Of a DNA stretch of 64,000 nucleotides, positions 1 to 9,305 are shown in pieces. The stretch covers positions 62,001 through 126,000 of the forward strand of contig NZ_JAGGPX010000015.1 in the NCBI RefSeq assembly GCF_018613575.1, read 5' to 3'. The position numbers were made by a program, and so were the translations under genes. The notes beneath the pieces were generated by a model. The model made no database searches and had not been told where the DNA came from. It saw nothing but the letters and a program-made list of their open reading frames with translations. This DNA is from Planococcus sp. ISL-110 (GTDB lineage: Bacteria > Bacillota > Bacilli > Bacillales_A > Planococcaceae). The first letter of the stretch is position 1. The number at the start of each line of letters is the position of its first letter.

Positions 1-959
1 TCTGTAATCCCGGTAAGGAATGAAGTCAAAGCACCTGAAGCCATGATGCCGCCGACAACTTTCTTTTTCTCAGGACGTGCACAGTGATAGATTGCAAGTG
101 CTGCAGCCGGAAGGCCGAACATCATGAACGGGAATTTACCGGTCATGAATGTACCGGCAGTAAAGTCTACACCATCCTGCAGTTGAGCAAAGAAGATGCG
201 CTGATCGCCGCGGATGATTTCACCGGCAGCATTTGTATATTGGCCAAATTCAAACCAGAAGGGTGAATAGAAAATATGATGCAAACCAAACGGAATCAAT
301 GAGCGTTCAATGGTTCCGAAAACGAAGGCTGCAAGTGTCCGGTTTGTTTCCAGCATAAAGTGTGAAAGTGTATTTAAACCAGCTTGGGCGAATGGCCAAA
401 CCATGAACATGACGATCCCAAGAAAAACAGCAGAGAAGGCAGTAACGATTGGAACAAAGCGCTTTCCTGCAAAGAAACCTAAAAACTGTGGCAATTCGAT
501 TTTGAAGAATTTATTGTACATGTAAGCAGCCATCACACCGACGATAATCCCGCCGAATACGCCTGTCTGCAATGTCGGAATTCCCAATACATTGGCATAT
601 GCCGGGTCAGCGGTCATTTCCAAGGTAATTCCACCAAAAGCTTTCATCGTGACGTTCATAATCAAGTAACCAATGATGGCAGCGAGTCCCGCTACTCCAT
701 CACCATTGGCAAGGCCGATTGCAACACCTACAGCAAACAGTAAAGGCAGGTTGTCAAAAATAACGCCGCCGGCTTCCGCCATAACGAATAATAACGACTG
801 AATCCAGTCAGCTCCCATAAAAGGAACCGCTTCCAAAAATGACTCTTGTGCAAAGCTTGTACCAAAAGCCAATAGGATACCGGCAGCTGGTAATAGTGCG
901 ACTGGGAGCATGAGTGCTTTACCTACTTTTTGCAACGTGCCGAACAAATTGAATGACAT
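1..959 (-). CDS. ptsG: Glucose-specific PTS transporter EIIC region (partial)
   Basis: Membrane permease part of the glucose phosphotransferase system, importing and phosphorylating glucose. The first 319 residues are visible; the rest lies outside the window. Translation from ATG 959 gives the PtsG-type N-terminus ([20 protein letters not shown]), the motif [20 protein letters not shown], then [12 protein letters not shown] and [16 protein letters not shown], all typical of glucose-family EIIC. GGAGG lies 7 bases before the ATG. The gene follows glcT, and a terminator with an overlapping RNA antiterminator sits between them, as in Bacillus subtilis. Whether EIIB and EIIA are fused downstream cannot be seen. 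N-acetylglucosamine EIIC is the main alternative, but the GlcT/RAT context argues for glucose. Confidence 0.93.
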   Translation of the reverse strand, partial: MSFNLFGTLQKVGKALMLPVALLPAAGILLAFGTSFAQESFLEAVPFMGADWIQSLLFVMAEAGGVIFDNLPLLFAVGVAIGLANGDGVAGLAAIIGYLIMNVTMKAFGGITLEMTADPAYANVLGIPTLQTGVFGGIIVGVMAAYMYNKFFKIELPQFLGFFAGKRFVPIVTAFSAVFLGIVMFMVWPFAQAGLNTLSHFMLETNRTLAAFVFGTIERSLIPFGLHHIFYSPFWFEFGQYTNAAGEIIRGDQRIFFAQLQDGVDFTAGTFMTGKFPFMMFGLPAAALAIYHCARPEKKKVVGGIMASGALTSFLTGIT

Positions 960-1007
960 GTGATTTCCTCCTTGATGATTCGAATATCGAACAGGCCAAT
1001 TGAATAC

Positions 1008-1113
1008 AAAAAAGGCATGAGCAGAAAAGGGAAAAGTCGATACAAGGACAGAATTGTCCTAGGCGTCAACTTTTGCATCTTTTCATACTCATGCCTGATC
1101 GAATCAGTAACAC
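1008..1113 (-). promoter_or_regulatory. ptsG leader: RAT antiterminator target overlapping an intrinsic terminator
   Basis: On the minus strand GTGTTACTGATTCGATCAGG begins at 1113, close to the ribonucleic antiterminator recalled for B. subtilis ptsG. It runs into GGCATGAG (1095-1088), which can pair with CTCATGCC (1021-1014) followed by a T run. The two structures share the GGCATGAG segment and are mutually exclusive. Known mechanism: unphosphorylated GlcT binds the RAT and blocks termination when glucose is being transported. Confidence 0.88.
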
Positions 1114-1119
1114 GTATGG

Positions 1120-1962
1120 TCAGAATTTATGTGTCAAGCGTTGCAGATGAATAGTCAAATACATGACTTCGGCTTCATCTACAGGCTTATTCAATTGGTT
1201 TTGCATTATTTTAATGAGCTTCCAAGCAAGATTATAGCACACCGGATATTCACTTTTCAACATAGCTGCTAATTTATTTTCTTCTCCCAGCGGGTCCCCT
1301 TTATCGGCGCGGTCGATGGCACGGTGAAGGTGCTGGATGAGGCGATGGTAGTCGATATTGTCTTTTTCCAATTGAATCTCCAGGCTGTTTTCGATGATTT
1401 TTACCATTTTCGAAATTAAGGTATGGTAGCGGTTGATATCGCGCAAGGACTTGTCGGTAACGGCACTGTGGACATGGAGCGCGATAAAGCCGATTTCGCC
1501 TTCAGGAAATGAAACACCTGTCCGTTCTTCCACTTTTTGGACCACTTCTTTGGCCACCATATACTCTTTCGGATACAGCGACTCGATTTCAAACAAGAAA
1601 GGGTTAGAGAATTGAATCCCTTTTTTTGCCCGGTTAATGGCAAACGCAATATGGTCTGTCAGTGCTACATGGATATGCTCATTCAGTTCCTTGCCCATTT
1701 TTTCCTCGATAAACAACAGCAGTTCATGGATAAAGGCAATGAGTTTCTCTTCGATATAAGGAAGCAGGTTGACGTATTGCTCCATTTCCTTTTCGTCCTG
1801 CAGCAAAAATGTTTTATCAGCTTCATCAAAAGGGACCGAATCCCCTTTTTTTCGATTAAAGCCAAGGCCATTGCCGATCAATACCGCTTCTTTATACAGA
1901 TCATTGCTGGCGATGACAACATTATTATTCAATACTTTTTGTATGGTCAAGATCTGTTTCAT
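1120..1962 (-). CDS. glcT: BglG-family transcription antiterminator GlcT
   Basis: RNA-binding antiterminator controlling ptsG. The protein is 280 residues from ATG 1962, chosen over an ATG at 1974 because GGAGG (within that upstream stretch) lies 5 bases before it. The N-terminal co-antiterminator RNA-binding domain (about residues 1-60) carries KVLNNNVVIAS and LIGNGLGFNRKKGD. Two PRD domains follow, with ALTDHIAFAI and GEIGFIALHVHSA in PRD1 and CYNLAWKLIKIM and YLTIHLQRL in PRD2. The conserved PRD histidines are the sites phosphorylated by HPr and EII in this family. The stop codon is only 7 bases from the RAT of ptsG, so any separate ptsG promoter must lie within glcT; otherwise ptsG relies on read-through. 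Confidence 0.92.
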   Translation of the reverse strand: MKQILTIQKVLNNNVVIASNDLYKEAVLIGNGLGFNRKKGDSVPFDEADKTFLLQDEKEMEQYVNLLPYIEEKLIAFIHELLLFIEEKMGKELNEHIHVALTDHIAFAINRAKKGIQFSNPFLFEIESLYPKEYMVAKEVVQKVEERTGVSFPEGEIGFIALHVHSAVTDKSLRDINRYHTLISKMVKIIENSLEIQLEKDNIDYHRLIQHLHRAIDRADKGDPLGEENKLAAMLKSEYPVCYNLAWKLIKIMQNQLNKPVDEAEVMYLTIHLQRLTHKF

Positions 1963-2029
1963 TTTGGCCTCCATCTGCCCCCGGATTTTTAGCCGGTCTG
2001 ACTGGCATCACAAATGATTTTCCTTCAAT

Positions 2030-2103
2030 CTATATAAGTTGATCTAAAGAAAACACTCCAGGCGGACGCCAGCTCTCCTGAAACGGAGAAGAATCGAGTG
2101 TTT
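2030..2103. repeat. Intergenic hairpin with dispersed-repeat scraps
   Basis: The 324-base gap between glcT and the HAD gene holds one copy of the short motif (minus strand ATCAACTTATATAG, 2030-2043) and a scrap of repeat family A (CCAGGCGGACG, 2058-2068). Arms AAACACTC (2051-2058) and GAGTGTTT (2096-2103) flank an inner hairpin CTCC/GGAG. No promoter for the downstream gene was confidently read here. Confidence 0.5.
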
Positions 2104-2298
2104 CAAACGGATCATTTCTCTATCAGTAAATAAAAATCTGAAAATTCCTCTTGCCCTTATTCTAGCATTTCTTTGCTTTCTGCAATAGGTATTAAACCGG
2201 CTGAAGAAATTAGGGTTGCTGCACATTCATTGAGTTTAAAAAAAGCAAGGCGTATACTGAGGCTAAATCAATTGTATTTAAGATCAGGAGGTAATGGA

Positions 2299-3180
2299 GT
2301 GGCAGTTAACACTAAAGCCGTCTTTTTGGATATGGACGGGACAATTTTGAATCACACAAACGAAGTGAGTATGGAGACGAAAGAAATCATAGATGAGCTG
2401 AGAAGCGCAGGTGTCTTTGTGTTTGTGGCAACAGGCAGATCTGCTGATGAACTGGCAGAGATGCTTCCGGAAGGATTTGCTGTGGATGGCATCATTACCG
2501 CAAATGGCATGGCCGGTTACATCGGAGAAGAAGTCGTATTTGAGCATGCGTTGCCAATGGAATTGGTGGAAACCATCATTGCGAAGGCACGGGAACGCCA
2601 AATTTATTACGAGCTTTTCCCGCATGGCCAAACACGATTGGTACTGAATCAGGACAAAGGGTTTGTGGAAGCGGCAGTTCGGGATCCGAAGCCCGATTCC
2701 GTGCAGATTAACGAATGGATTTCACGCCAAAAAGCGATTGAAGAAGATATTGAATGGACAGACGAAGTTACGGGCACTCATTTTTCCAAGTTTTACTTTT
2801 TTGCAAGAACCCGTGATGAAATCAATGACTGGAAAATTGAACTGAAAGAGCTGCAAGAACATATGGAATTTACGGTGACTCCTTCCTCTCCACATAATGC
2901 CGAAGTGATGGTTGCCAATGTCAGCAAAGCATCGGGAATCGAGCAGATGCTGGAGCGGTTCGGCTTAATCGGCTGTGAGACATTGGCCATTGGAGACAGC
3001 GATAACGACGTCAAGATGTTCGAGTATGTCAGCCATGCCGTGGCGATGAAAAATGCGCAGGATCATATCAAGGAATTGGTGGATGAAGTAACGGAATTCA
3101 GCTGCGATGAAAATGGTGTCTACCATTACTTGAAAACGAAAGTATGGGCACAATTGGAAGCAAAAGCAACAAAAGTATAA
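2299..3180 (+). CDS. Cof-type HAD-superfamily phosphatase
   Basis: Probable sugar-phosphate or nucleotide phosphatase of HAD subfamily IIB, cytosolic. The GTG at 2299 is chosen because AGGAGGT ends 6 bases before it and the protein then begins right before motif I; this gives 293 residues, usual for Cof proteins. Motif I is FLDMDGT (Asp11 nucleophile, Asp13 acid/base), motif II is FVATGRS, and the metal-binding motif IV is AIGDSDNDVKMFEY near the C-terminus. The cap domain between about residues 85 and 200 is Cof-like. The substrate cannot be told from sequence. It is transcribed alone and ends at a strong bidirectional terminator. Confidence 0.85.
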   Translation: MAVNTKAVFLDMDGTILNHTNEVSMETKEIIDELRSAGVFVFVATGRSADELAEMLPEGFAVDGIITANGMAGYIGEEVVFEHALPMELVETIIAKARERQIYYELFPHGQTRLVLNQDKGFVEAAVRDPKPDSVQINEWISRQKAIEEDIEWTDEVTGTHFSKFYFFARTRDEINDWKIELKELQEHMEFTVTPSSPHNAEVMVANVSKASGIEQMLERFGLIGCETLAIGDSDNDVKMFEYVSHAVAMKNAQDHIKELVDEVTEFSCDENGVYHYLKTKVWAQLEAKATKV

Positions 3181-3192
3181 ATCGAATAGCTG

Positions 3193-3244
3193 AAAAAAAA
3201 TCCCGCAAAACGAACATTTTAAAATGTCCGTTTTGCGGGATTTT
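3193..3244. terminator. Bidirectional terminator
   Basis: Near-perfect 20-base arms around TCCCGCAAAACG...CGTTTTGCGGGA, with A and T runs on both sides. It separates the HAD gene (+) from the convergent YeeE pseudogene (-). Confidence 0.85.
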
Positions 3245-3266
3245 GCTTTTAATCCATGTGTCGTTG

Positions 3267-4199
3267 TCAGCAAACAGAATCGTTGGATTTAGGTACCGTA
3301 AGTCCAAACAGCGGCCGGAGGTATAAGGCAATAAAGGTTCCGGCCAAAGCCAGGATGCCCCAGATATAGCTATGCAGGCTGAACGAGGCGATGCCGCCAA
3401 AGTAAGCGCAGATATTGCAGCCGAACGCCAGACGGGCACCATAGCCCATCATCAGGCCGCCGATAACAGAAGCTAAGAAATTGCCCACTCTCACTTTTGT
3501 GAATTTGAATAATCCGCCAGCGGCTGAAGCAAGAAATGCCCCGAGGATGACGCCGAAGTTCAAAATTGTGGTGGAATCTGAAAAGATCGAAGCCTCAAGC
3601 ATGGCCGCATTGGCGCCTTGCCAATAACCCCAGCTGGCTACGTCAACGCCGGACAGTTCAGCGATTTTTGATCCCCAAGCAAATGCCGAAGTAATGCCCC
3701 CGAGGCGTCCCGCGGACCATAAGTGTTAAGGCATTTAAAACAGCCAGGACAATGGCAGCGGCAAATAAAGGCCAGGAGCCGCGGGAAATCCGTTTCCATC
3801 CAGATGCAGATGGAACAGGCGCAATTTTCGGCGCGCTTCTTTTTTCTCAATGACTACACTGGCCAAGGCCACTAAGCCGAAAATCATAATCGACACGAGC
3901 CAAGCGCCGCCATAGCCCAGTCCGGTAGAGGTCGCCAATGAAATCGGTTCGAATGCGGGCATTTCTTTTGTCCAGAACGGCAGGTGATAAGCACCGATCG
4001 TAGTCCCGATGATGAAGAACAGCAGCATCAAAAACATGACGGTACGTCCGCCGACAACCAATGAAACCTGGGGTCTGTTTAAAGCTGCATCTTTCCGGGC
4101 AACCTGATCTTTTGCATCGTTAACCGGTTGAACATGTGTAATTGAAGTTATGAAAACATCCTTTTCTGAGTTATTTAGTAGGGAATAACTGGTTATCAT
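3267..4199 (-). pseudogene. YeeE/YedE-family (thiosulfate/sulfur) transporter, truncated and frameshifted
   Basis: Remnant of a multi-spanning YeeE/YedE transporter. Pieces in order are TVMFLMLLFFIIGTTIGAYH, then in the next frame KRISRGSWPLFAAAIVLAVL, then GITSAFAWGSKIAE through LAFGCNICAYFGGIASFSLH to the C-terminus KSNDSVC. A base is lost near 3827 and one gained in the G run near 3699, so the outer pieces share a frame while the middle does not. The N-terminus looks shortened: a hydrophilic leader ending SLVVGG joins directly to the middle of the protein, so roughly 150 residues with the first membrane segments seem missing compared with full-length homologues (about 400 residues, from memory). 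The frameshifts alone could be sequencing error; the missing segment argues for real decay. Confidence 0.75.
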
Positions 4200-4433
4200 A
4201 ATGCCTGAACCTTGCAGTGTCAAAAGAAAATACTCTAAATCCTTGGTATAAAAGGATATTTTTCATAATCGCGGCCCTAAAAAATATGATGAAAAACCCC
4301 AAAAAATCGCTTTTATCAGCAAAAATGAAGGAGAGCGCTTCTATTCAGGATAAGCAATCAAAAACGAAAAGCATTCCCGATGGGTGTATACTTGAAGAAT
4401 AGTTAAAACGAGCGCGTGTTTGGAGGAAAATGG

Positions 4434-5492
4434 ATGTTCAGTGATATTACAGTAAAAGAATTGATTCCTTTAAGTGAAAAGAAAAAGATGGTGCTGATCG
4501 ACGTCAGGTCGCCATCCGAATATGAGAATTTCTCGATTCCCGGCAGCATCAATATTCCTTTTTTCGATGATGCGGAACGGGCAGAAATCGGCACACTCTA
4601 CAAACAAGTAAATGTGGAAGCGGCCAAAGTGCGCGGCCTTGAAATCATTTCCGCCAAGTTGCCGGAATTTGTTCAGCAGTTTAAGCAGATTGACGGCAAT
4701 AAGACGGTCTTTTGCTGGCGCGGCGGCATGCGCAGCCGAACAACCGCTACACTTTTATCGTTGATGGACGTTCACGTCAACCGGCTGGAAGGTGGAATCC
4801 GTGAATACCGGAGATGGGTGATCAATCAGCTGGAGCAACCGGAAGCCCCTTTTGAAGCTTATGTGTTGAACGGCTTGACTGGAACGGGCAAAACCAGAAT
4901 TTTGAAAGAGCTGGAAAAACAAGGCTATCCCGTCATCGATTTGGAGGGGCTGGCCAATCATAAAGGCTCTATTTTCGGCCACATCGGCGTTGAGCCGAAT
5001 AACCAAAAAAAATTCGACTCGTTGTTTGTCCAGCAATTCCGCGAACTTGAAAAGTCGCCATTTGTGCTTTTTGAAGCTGAAAGTGCCCGGATTGGCAAAA
5101 TTGTCATCCCGAGCTGGGTGACGGAACTGAAAACCAACAGTATCCAGCTCATCATTGATATGCCGATAGAAGAACGAATCAAAGAGATCATCGAGGATTA
5201 CCGTCCCGTGGAATACCAGGCTGAGTGCATAGCCGCCTTCCAACGGATTAAAACACGGATGCCACAGGATATTTCAAAACAGATCGAATCGGATCTGGAC
5301 ACCGGCGAATTCGACTCTGCTGTGCGCCTGTTGCTGGAGTATTATTACGATTCCCGCTACAAGCACGCCGGCCTTCAATACCCGGACACGCAAAAAAGGG
5401 TGCTGCAGGTCCAGAACCTGGAAGAAGCCATCGAAGCGATAAAAAGGCAGATTCCCGATATCGAGAAGTCTCCGGCAGGCAATTTAGGGTGA
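4434..5492 (+). CDS. mnmH: tRNA 2-selenouridine synthase (rhodanese/P-loop)
   Basis: Converts 2-thiouridine to 2-selenouridine at the wobble base of certain tRNAs using selenophosphate, via a geranylated intermediate in studied homologues. The ATG at 4434 is chosen because GGAGG lies 7 bases upstream; an in-frame GTG 18 bases earlier contains that site. The 352-residue protein has an N-terminal rhodanese domain with active-site Cys94 in FCWRGGMRSR and a C-terminal P-loop domain with Walker A GLTGTGKT at 147-154, the defining MnmH/SelU architecture. No selD is present in this window. It is a single gene ending at a terminator. Confidence 0.93.
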   Translation: MFSDITVKELIPLSEKKKMVLIDVRSPSEYENFSIPGSINIPFFDDAERAEIGTLYKQVNVEAAKVRGLEIISAKLPEFVQQFKQIDGNKTVFCWRGGMRSRTTATLLSLMDVHVNRLEGGIREYRRWVINQLEQPEAPFEAYVLNGLTGTGKTRILKELEKQGYPVIDLEGLANHKGSIFGHIGVEPNNQKKFDSLFVQQFRELEKSPFVLFEAESARIGKIVIPSWVTELKTNSIQLIIDMPIEERIKEIIEDYRPVEYQAECIAAFQRIKTRMPQDISKQIESDLDTGEFDSAVRLLLEYYYDSRYKHAGLQYPDTQKRVLQVQNLEEAIEAIKRQIPDIEKSPAGNLG

Positions 5493-5580
5493 ACTAAAGA
5501 GTATACTTTTCAAGTTTTTTAAAAAGTTAAGACAACAAATACGGAGTTGAAAATCGAATATTTAGTTACCTCTTTAAGTA

Positions 5581-5612
5581 AAATCCCCTCAACTGTCTGT
5601 TGAGGGGATTTT
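5581..5612 (+). terminator. Terminator after mnmH
   Basis: AAATCCCCTCAA / TTGAGGGGATTTT hairpin with a 7-base loop and a short T tract, about 90 bases after the mnmH stop. Confidence 0.8.
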
Positions 5613-5653
5613 CAGGCTGTCGAGAAACTTCTAACAAGCCGTGGTTTTCCGAA

Positions 5654-5736
5654 GCTTACCGCGGGCTCGCGTCCAAGCTTCCTCGTTCGCTTTGCTCCCT
5701 GCGGGGTCTCGGCCGTCTCGCTTTCCCGCAGGAGTC
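5654..5736 (-). repeat. Dispersed GC-rich repeat, family A, copy 1
   Basis: An 83-base core on the minus strand runs from GACTCCTGCGGGAAAGCGAG to the segment ending GCGGTAAGC and matches the 83-base core at 34638-34720 with few differences. A further shared piece, CCAGGTGGACGCTTTCC, lies at about 5788-5804 on the same strand. It occupies most of the 560-base gap between mnmH and the helicase. Similar elements are common in Bacillaceae and Planococcaceae from memory. The rest of the gap (5831-6052) shows no convincing gene. Confidence 0.7.
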
Positions 5737-6052
5737 GAGCGGACGCTCTCCCAAACCACTTCATGAACTCTTTCTTCTTTAAATGTAGCGGAAAGCGTCC
5801 ACCTGGAGCGGAGGATGCAGTACAAACGCAATAAAATAAGTATTCATTCTTTGAATATCATAAATATTCTTTTGTCTACAAGCTCAGGCCTTTCTCTTAG
5901 AGAAATGTCTTTATTCTATTTATCCGGACTTTTAATTAGCCAACTCGAGAAGAGAGCGAAGTTGATTAGCAATACTCAGTCGGACATAATGGAGGAAACT
6001 GCTAGATTTTTCACTACTGGCTATTCAGGCACCTCAGGAAGGAACTAGCCTC

Positions 6053-9000
6053 ATGAACTTTTCACTTAACGAAACAAAAATAAAAAAATTATGCGGGCAG
6101 GCTGCTTATAAAAAAGGCCGTGCTTTTATTCAGGCCGGCAAAATTCGGCTGGCGCCGGATCCTAACGAAGACCGGCTCATCAAAGGAATCATCACAGGCC
6201 GCAATGAATATCATGTCAGCGTCAAGCAGGAATCTGACGGAGAAATACTGGCTTCCTGCAGCTGTCCGCCGGTTGGTTTTGTGAAGACCTATTGCCATCA
6301 CATTGCCGGTGTTCTACTGGCGATTGATGAAATGCAGCAACGCGAAAACCCTACGGCGAAAATGATGGATCTGTTTGCGCATCAAAGGGCAGGAACAAAA
6401 GGCAGGCGGCAGTATTTCGATAAGCGGCAAACGCTTCAAGTGGAATTCAGCTGCCTGCCGGTCTTGTTGGACGGAACGGGCTACGTGCCCGCTCTGCGGC
6501 TCGCTGTGGGAAGCGGGGGGCTGGAACCCATTGGGAGTATTGGTGATTTTCTAGAAGCGGTGAGGACGGAGGAATCATATACTGATTCATCTGGCTTTCA
6601 TTACTCGCCACAGAACCACCGGTTGCAGGAAGAAACAGAAACGGTCCTTACTTACTTGGCGAAAACGCGAATTACAGGCGCCAGAAGACCTGAAGAAACG
6701 GATCTGGTGGCTATCGCGGCTTCGGACTGGGAGCGGCTGCTGCCATTATTACAGGCTGCCCCTAACGTCAAGCTTGTCGGAGTGGACCGGATCACAGAAG
6801 GCATCCGCATTGAAAAAGAATTGCCGCTGTCATTCCACTTTGACGAAAACCGTTCCGGTGGCTTTCGTCTGGATGTTGAAGGGCTGGAGAGAGTACTGAT
6901 TCTAAAAGCGTACGAAATGGCGTTTGCGGATGGCGCCTTGGTCTATTTGGCTGGAGAAGATGCCCGGCGCTTGGCGGAACTGAAAAGATTGCTGCCTGGA
7001 TCCATTGACCAGCTGCTCATACCGGCCGAGGACCTGGATCATTTCATGGCAACGGTCGTACCGGGACTGGAGCGTTTAGGAAAAGTACACATTGGTGATG
7101 CAGTAGCGGAACGGCTGGTGGAAACGCCTCTTCGCGCCAAGCTATTTCTCGACCGCATCAAACACCGGCTGCTGGCCGGAGTGGAATTCCATTACGGCCA
7201 TTTGGTCATCAATCCATGTGAAGAACCGGAAGATGAATTCCGCCATTATCCAGGGGTCCGCAGGCAGCGCCAGCAAGAACAAGATATTCTGCAGATCATG
7301 AAAGACAGTGCCTTTACACAGACCGATGGCGGTTTCTATATGCAAGGTGAGGAATCAGAATATCATTTTCTGTATCATGTTATTCCCGCGCTGGAAGAGC
7401 TGATGCAGATTTACGCGACGACAGCCGTTAAGCTGCGTGTTCAAAAAAATTACGGTGGTCCGAAAATAAAAGTTGAAATCAGCGAACGCACCGATTGGCT
7501 GGAGTTCCGCTTCGACCTTCAGGACGTTCCGGAAGCGGAAATCAAGAAGATTTTGAAGGCGCTGGAGGAAAAGCGGCCTTATTACCGAATCCCTAACGGT
7601 ACGTTAATGTCTCTGGAAACGGCCGAATTCATGGAATTGAGCGATTTCCTGTGTGAATTGGATATCACTTCGGCTAATTTCGGGCGAGAAGAAATTCGCG
7701 TACCGCTGATTCACGGGCTGCATTTGGCGGCTTCATTGGATGAGGGGCAACTGCTTGATCCCGGTGCCAGCTTTGCGCACCTGCTGCAAAACTTGAGTCA
7801 ACCGGACGAGCTCGTTACTGATATACCGGAAAGTTTGAATGGGGTGCTGCGCGATTACCAGGAAGCCGGTTTCCGCTGGCTCAAGCTGTTGGCGAAGTAT
7901 AAATTCGGCGGAATTCTCGCTGACGACATGGGGCTTGGCAAAACCTTGCAAAGCATTGCCTTTATCGTCTCGGTGCTGCCGGATATCCGCAAACAGCAGC
8001 AGCCTGTGCTGGTGGTGGCTCCTTCATCGCTCGTCTACAATTGGCTGAATGAACTGGAAAAATTTGCACCAAGCGTCAAAGCTGGAATCATTGATGGCAG
8101 TAAAATGCAAAGAGCCGCATTGATCCAAAAAACAGGAGGCCTGGACGTAGTCATCACTTCCTATCCTTCCTTGCGCATGGATCAGGTGTTGTACAGGAAC
8201 CAAAGCTTCCACAGCTTGTTTCTGGACGAGGCGCAAGCCTTCAAGAATCCGGTCACGCAAACGGCAAAGGCCGTCAGGGAAATTCAGGCGGATTACCGGT
8301 TCGCACTTACCGGCACGCCAATCGAAAACTCGTTGGACGAATTATGGTCGATTTTCAATGTGGTGTTTCCGGAGCTTTTGCCGAATCGCAGGCTGTTCAG
8401 TGAAATGAGGCGCGACAGCATCAAGAAACGGGTCCGCCCTTTTATCCTGCGCCGCGTCAAGACAGACGTGTTGACCGAGTTGCCGGATAAAGTGGAGACC
8501 ATGCATTTTTCGGAACTGCAGAAAGAGCAGAAGAAATTATACGCGGCATACTTAGCTGAATTGAAACAGGATGCGCTGAAGCATTTGAACAAAGACAGCT
8601 TCCAGAAAAACCGCATCCGGATTTTGGCAGGGCTGACCAGGCTGCGCCAATTATGCTGCCACCCGGCCCTGTTCGTGGAAGGCTACGATGGCGGGTCTGC
8701 CAAGTTCGACCAATTGATGGAGCTTGTAGAGGAATGTCGGCTGTCTGGCCGGCGCGTGCTGGTGTTTTCGCAATTCACCCAAATGCTCGGCATCATCGGC
8801 CATCAATTGGCGAAAGAGGGCGTGCCTTACTTTTACCTGGATGGCCAGACGCCGCCGATAGAGCGTGTAGACTTGTGCCGCCGTTTCAATGAAGGACAAG
8901 GAGATTTGTTTTTGATTTCCTTGAAAGCTGGCGGTACCGGCCTTAATTTGACAGGAGCCGACACAGTCATCCTGTACGACCTTTGGTGGAATCCGGCGGT

Positions 9001-9208
9001 CGAGCAGCAAGCCGCCGATCGTGCCCACCGCATGGGGCAGAAAAAAGAAGTCCAGGTGATCCGGCTAGTCGCCAAAGGCACCATCGAAGAAAAGATCAAT
9101 GCGCTGCAGATGAAAAAGAAAAATTTGATCGATGACGTCATACAATCGGGTGAAGAACCGTTGAAAGCGATGACTGCCGAGGATATCCGGGAAATTTTGA
9201 CGATGTAG
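6053..9208 (+). CDS. SWIM zinc-finger SNF2-family DNA helicase/translocase
   Basis: Large SWI2/SNF2 ATPase of 1051 residues, related to the bacterial RapA/HepA-like group and to B. subtilis YwqA. The N-terminus carries a SWIM zinc finger (Cys69, Cys71, Cys81, His83 in CSCPP...YCHH). A long bacterial SNF2-associated region follows, then the helicase core: Walker A DDMGLGKT near residue 627, Walker B DEAQ near 725, LTGTPIENS, and motif VI RAHRMGQ near 990. It should be an ATP-driven translocase acting on DNA or protein-DNA complexes; its cellular role is unknown. AGGAAGG lies upstream of ATG 6053. Intact over more than 3 kb, which argues against a generally error-rich sequence. Confidence 0.9.
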   Translation: MNFSLNETKIKKLCGQAAYKKGRAFIQAGKIRLAPDPNEDRLIKGIITGRNEYHVSVKQESDGEILASCSCPPVGFVKTYCHHIAGVLLAIDEMQQRENPTAKMMDLFAHQRAGTKGRRQYFDKRQTLQVEFSCLPVLLDGTGYVPALRLAVGSGGLEPIGSIGDFLEAVRTEESYTDSSGFHYSPQNHRLQEETETVLTYLAKTRITGARRPEETDLVAIAASDWERLLPLLQAAPNVKLVGVDRITEGIRIEKELPLSFHFDENRSGGFRLDVEGLERVLILKAYEMAFADGALVYLAGEDARRLAELKRLLPGSIDQLLIPAEDLDHFMATVVPGLERLGKVHIGDAVAERLVETPLRAKLFLDRIKHRLLAGVEFHYGHLVINPCEEPEDEFRHYPGVRRQRQQEQDILQIMKDSAFTQTDGGFYMQGEESEYHFLYHVIPALEELMQIYATTAVKLRVQKNYGGPKIKVEISERTDWLEFRFDLQDVPEAEIKKILKALEEKRPYYRIPNGTLMSLETAEFMELSDFLCELDITSANFGREEIRVPLIHGLHLAASLDEGQLLDPGASFAHLLQNLSQPDELVTDIPESLNGVLRDYQEAGFRWLKLLAKYKFGGILADDMGLGKTLQSIAFIVSVLPDIRKQQQPVLVVAPSSLVYNWLNELEKFAPSVKAGIIDGSKMQRAALIQKTGGLDVVITSYPSLRMDQVLYRNQSFHSLFLDEAQAFKNPVTQTAKAVREIQADYRFALTGTPIENSLDELWSIFNVVFPELLPNRRLFSEMRRDSIKKRVRPFILRRVKTDVLTELPDKVETMHFSELQKEQKKLYAAYLAELKQDALKHLNKDSFQKNRIRILAGLTRLRQLCCHPALFVEGYDGGSAKFDQLMELVEECRLSGRRVLVFSQFTQMLGIIGHQLAKEGVPYFYLDGQTPPIERVDLCRRFNEGQGDLFLISLKAGGTGLNLTGADTVILYDLWWNPAVEQQAADRAHRMGQKKEVQVIRLVAKGTIEEKINALQMKKKNLIDDVIQSGEEPLKAMTAEDIREILTM

Positions 9209-9305
9209 GCTGCTCATTCCATTCGCCGAGCTGCAAAAGGGTTTCTCCGAAAAGGAATTATTGCGCAAGGTTTGGTAAACTGGGTGGAAGAGATGAGGTG
9301 TTGAT

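Noticed and set aside
5815-6048. 77-codon frame between repeat A copy 1 and the helicase.
   Set aside because: Low-complexity composition, no ribosome binding site and no family resemblance.
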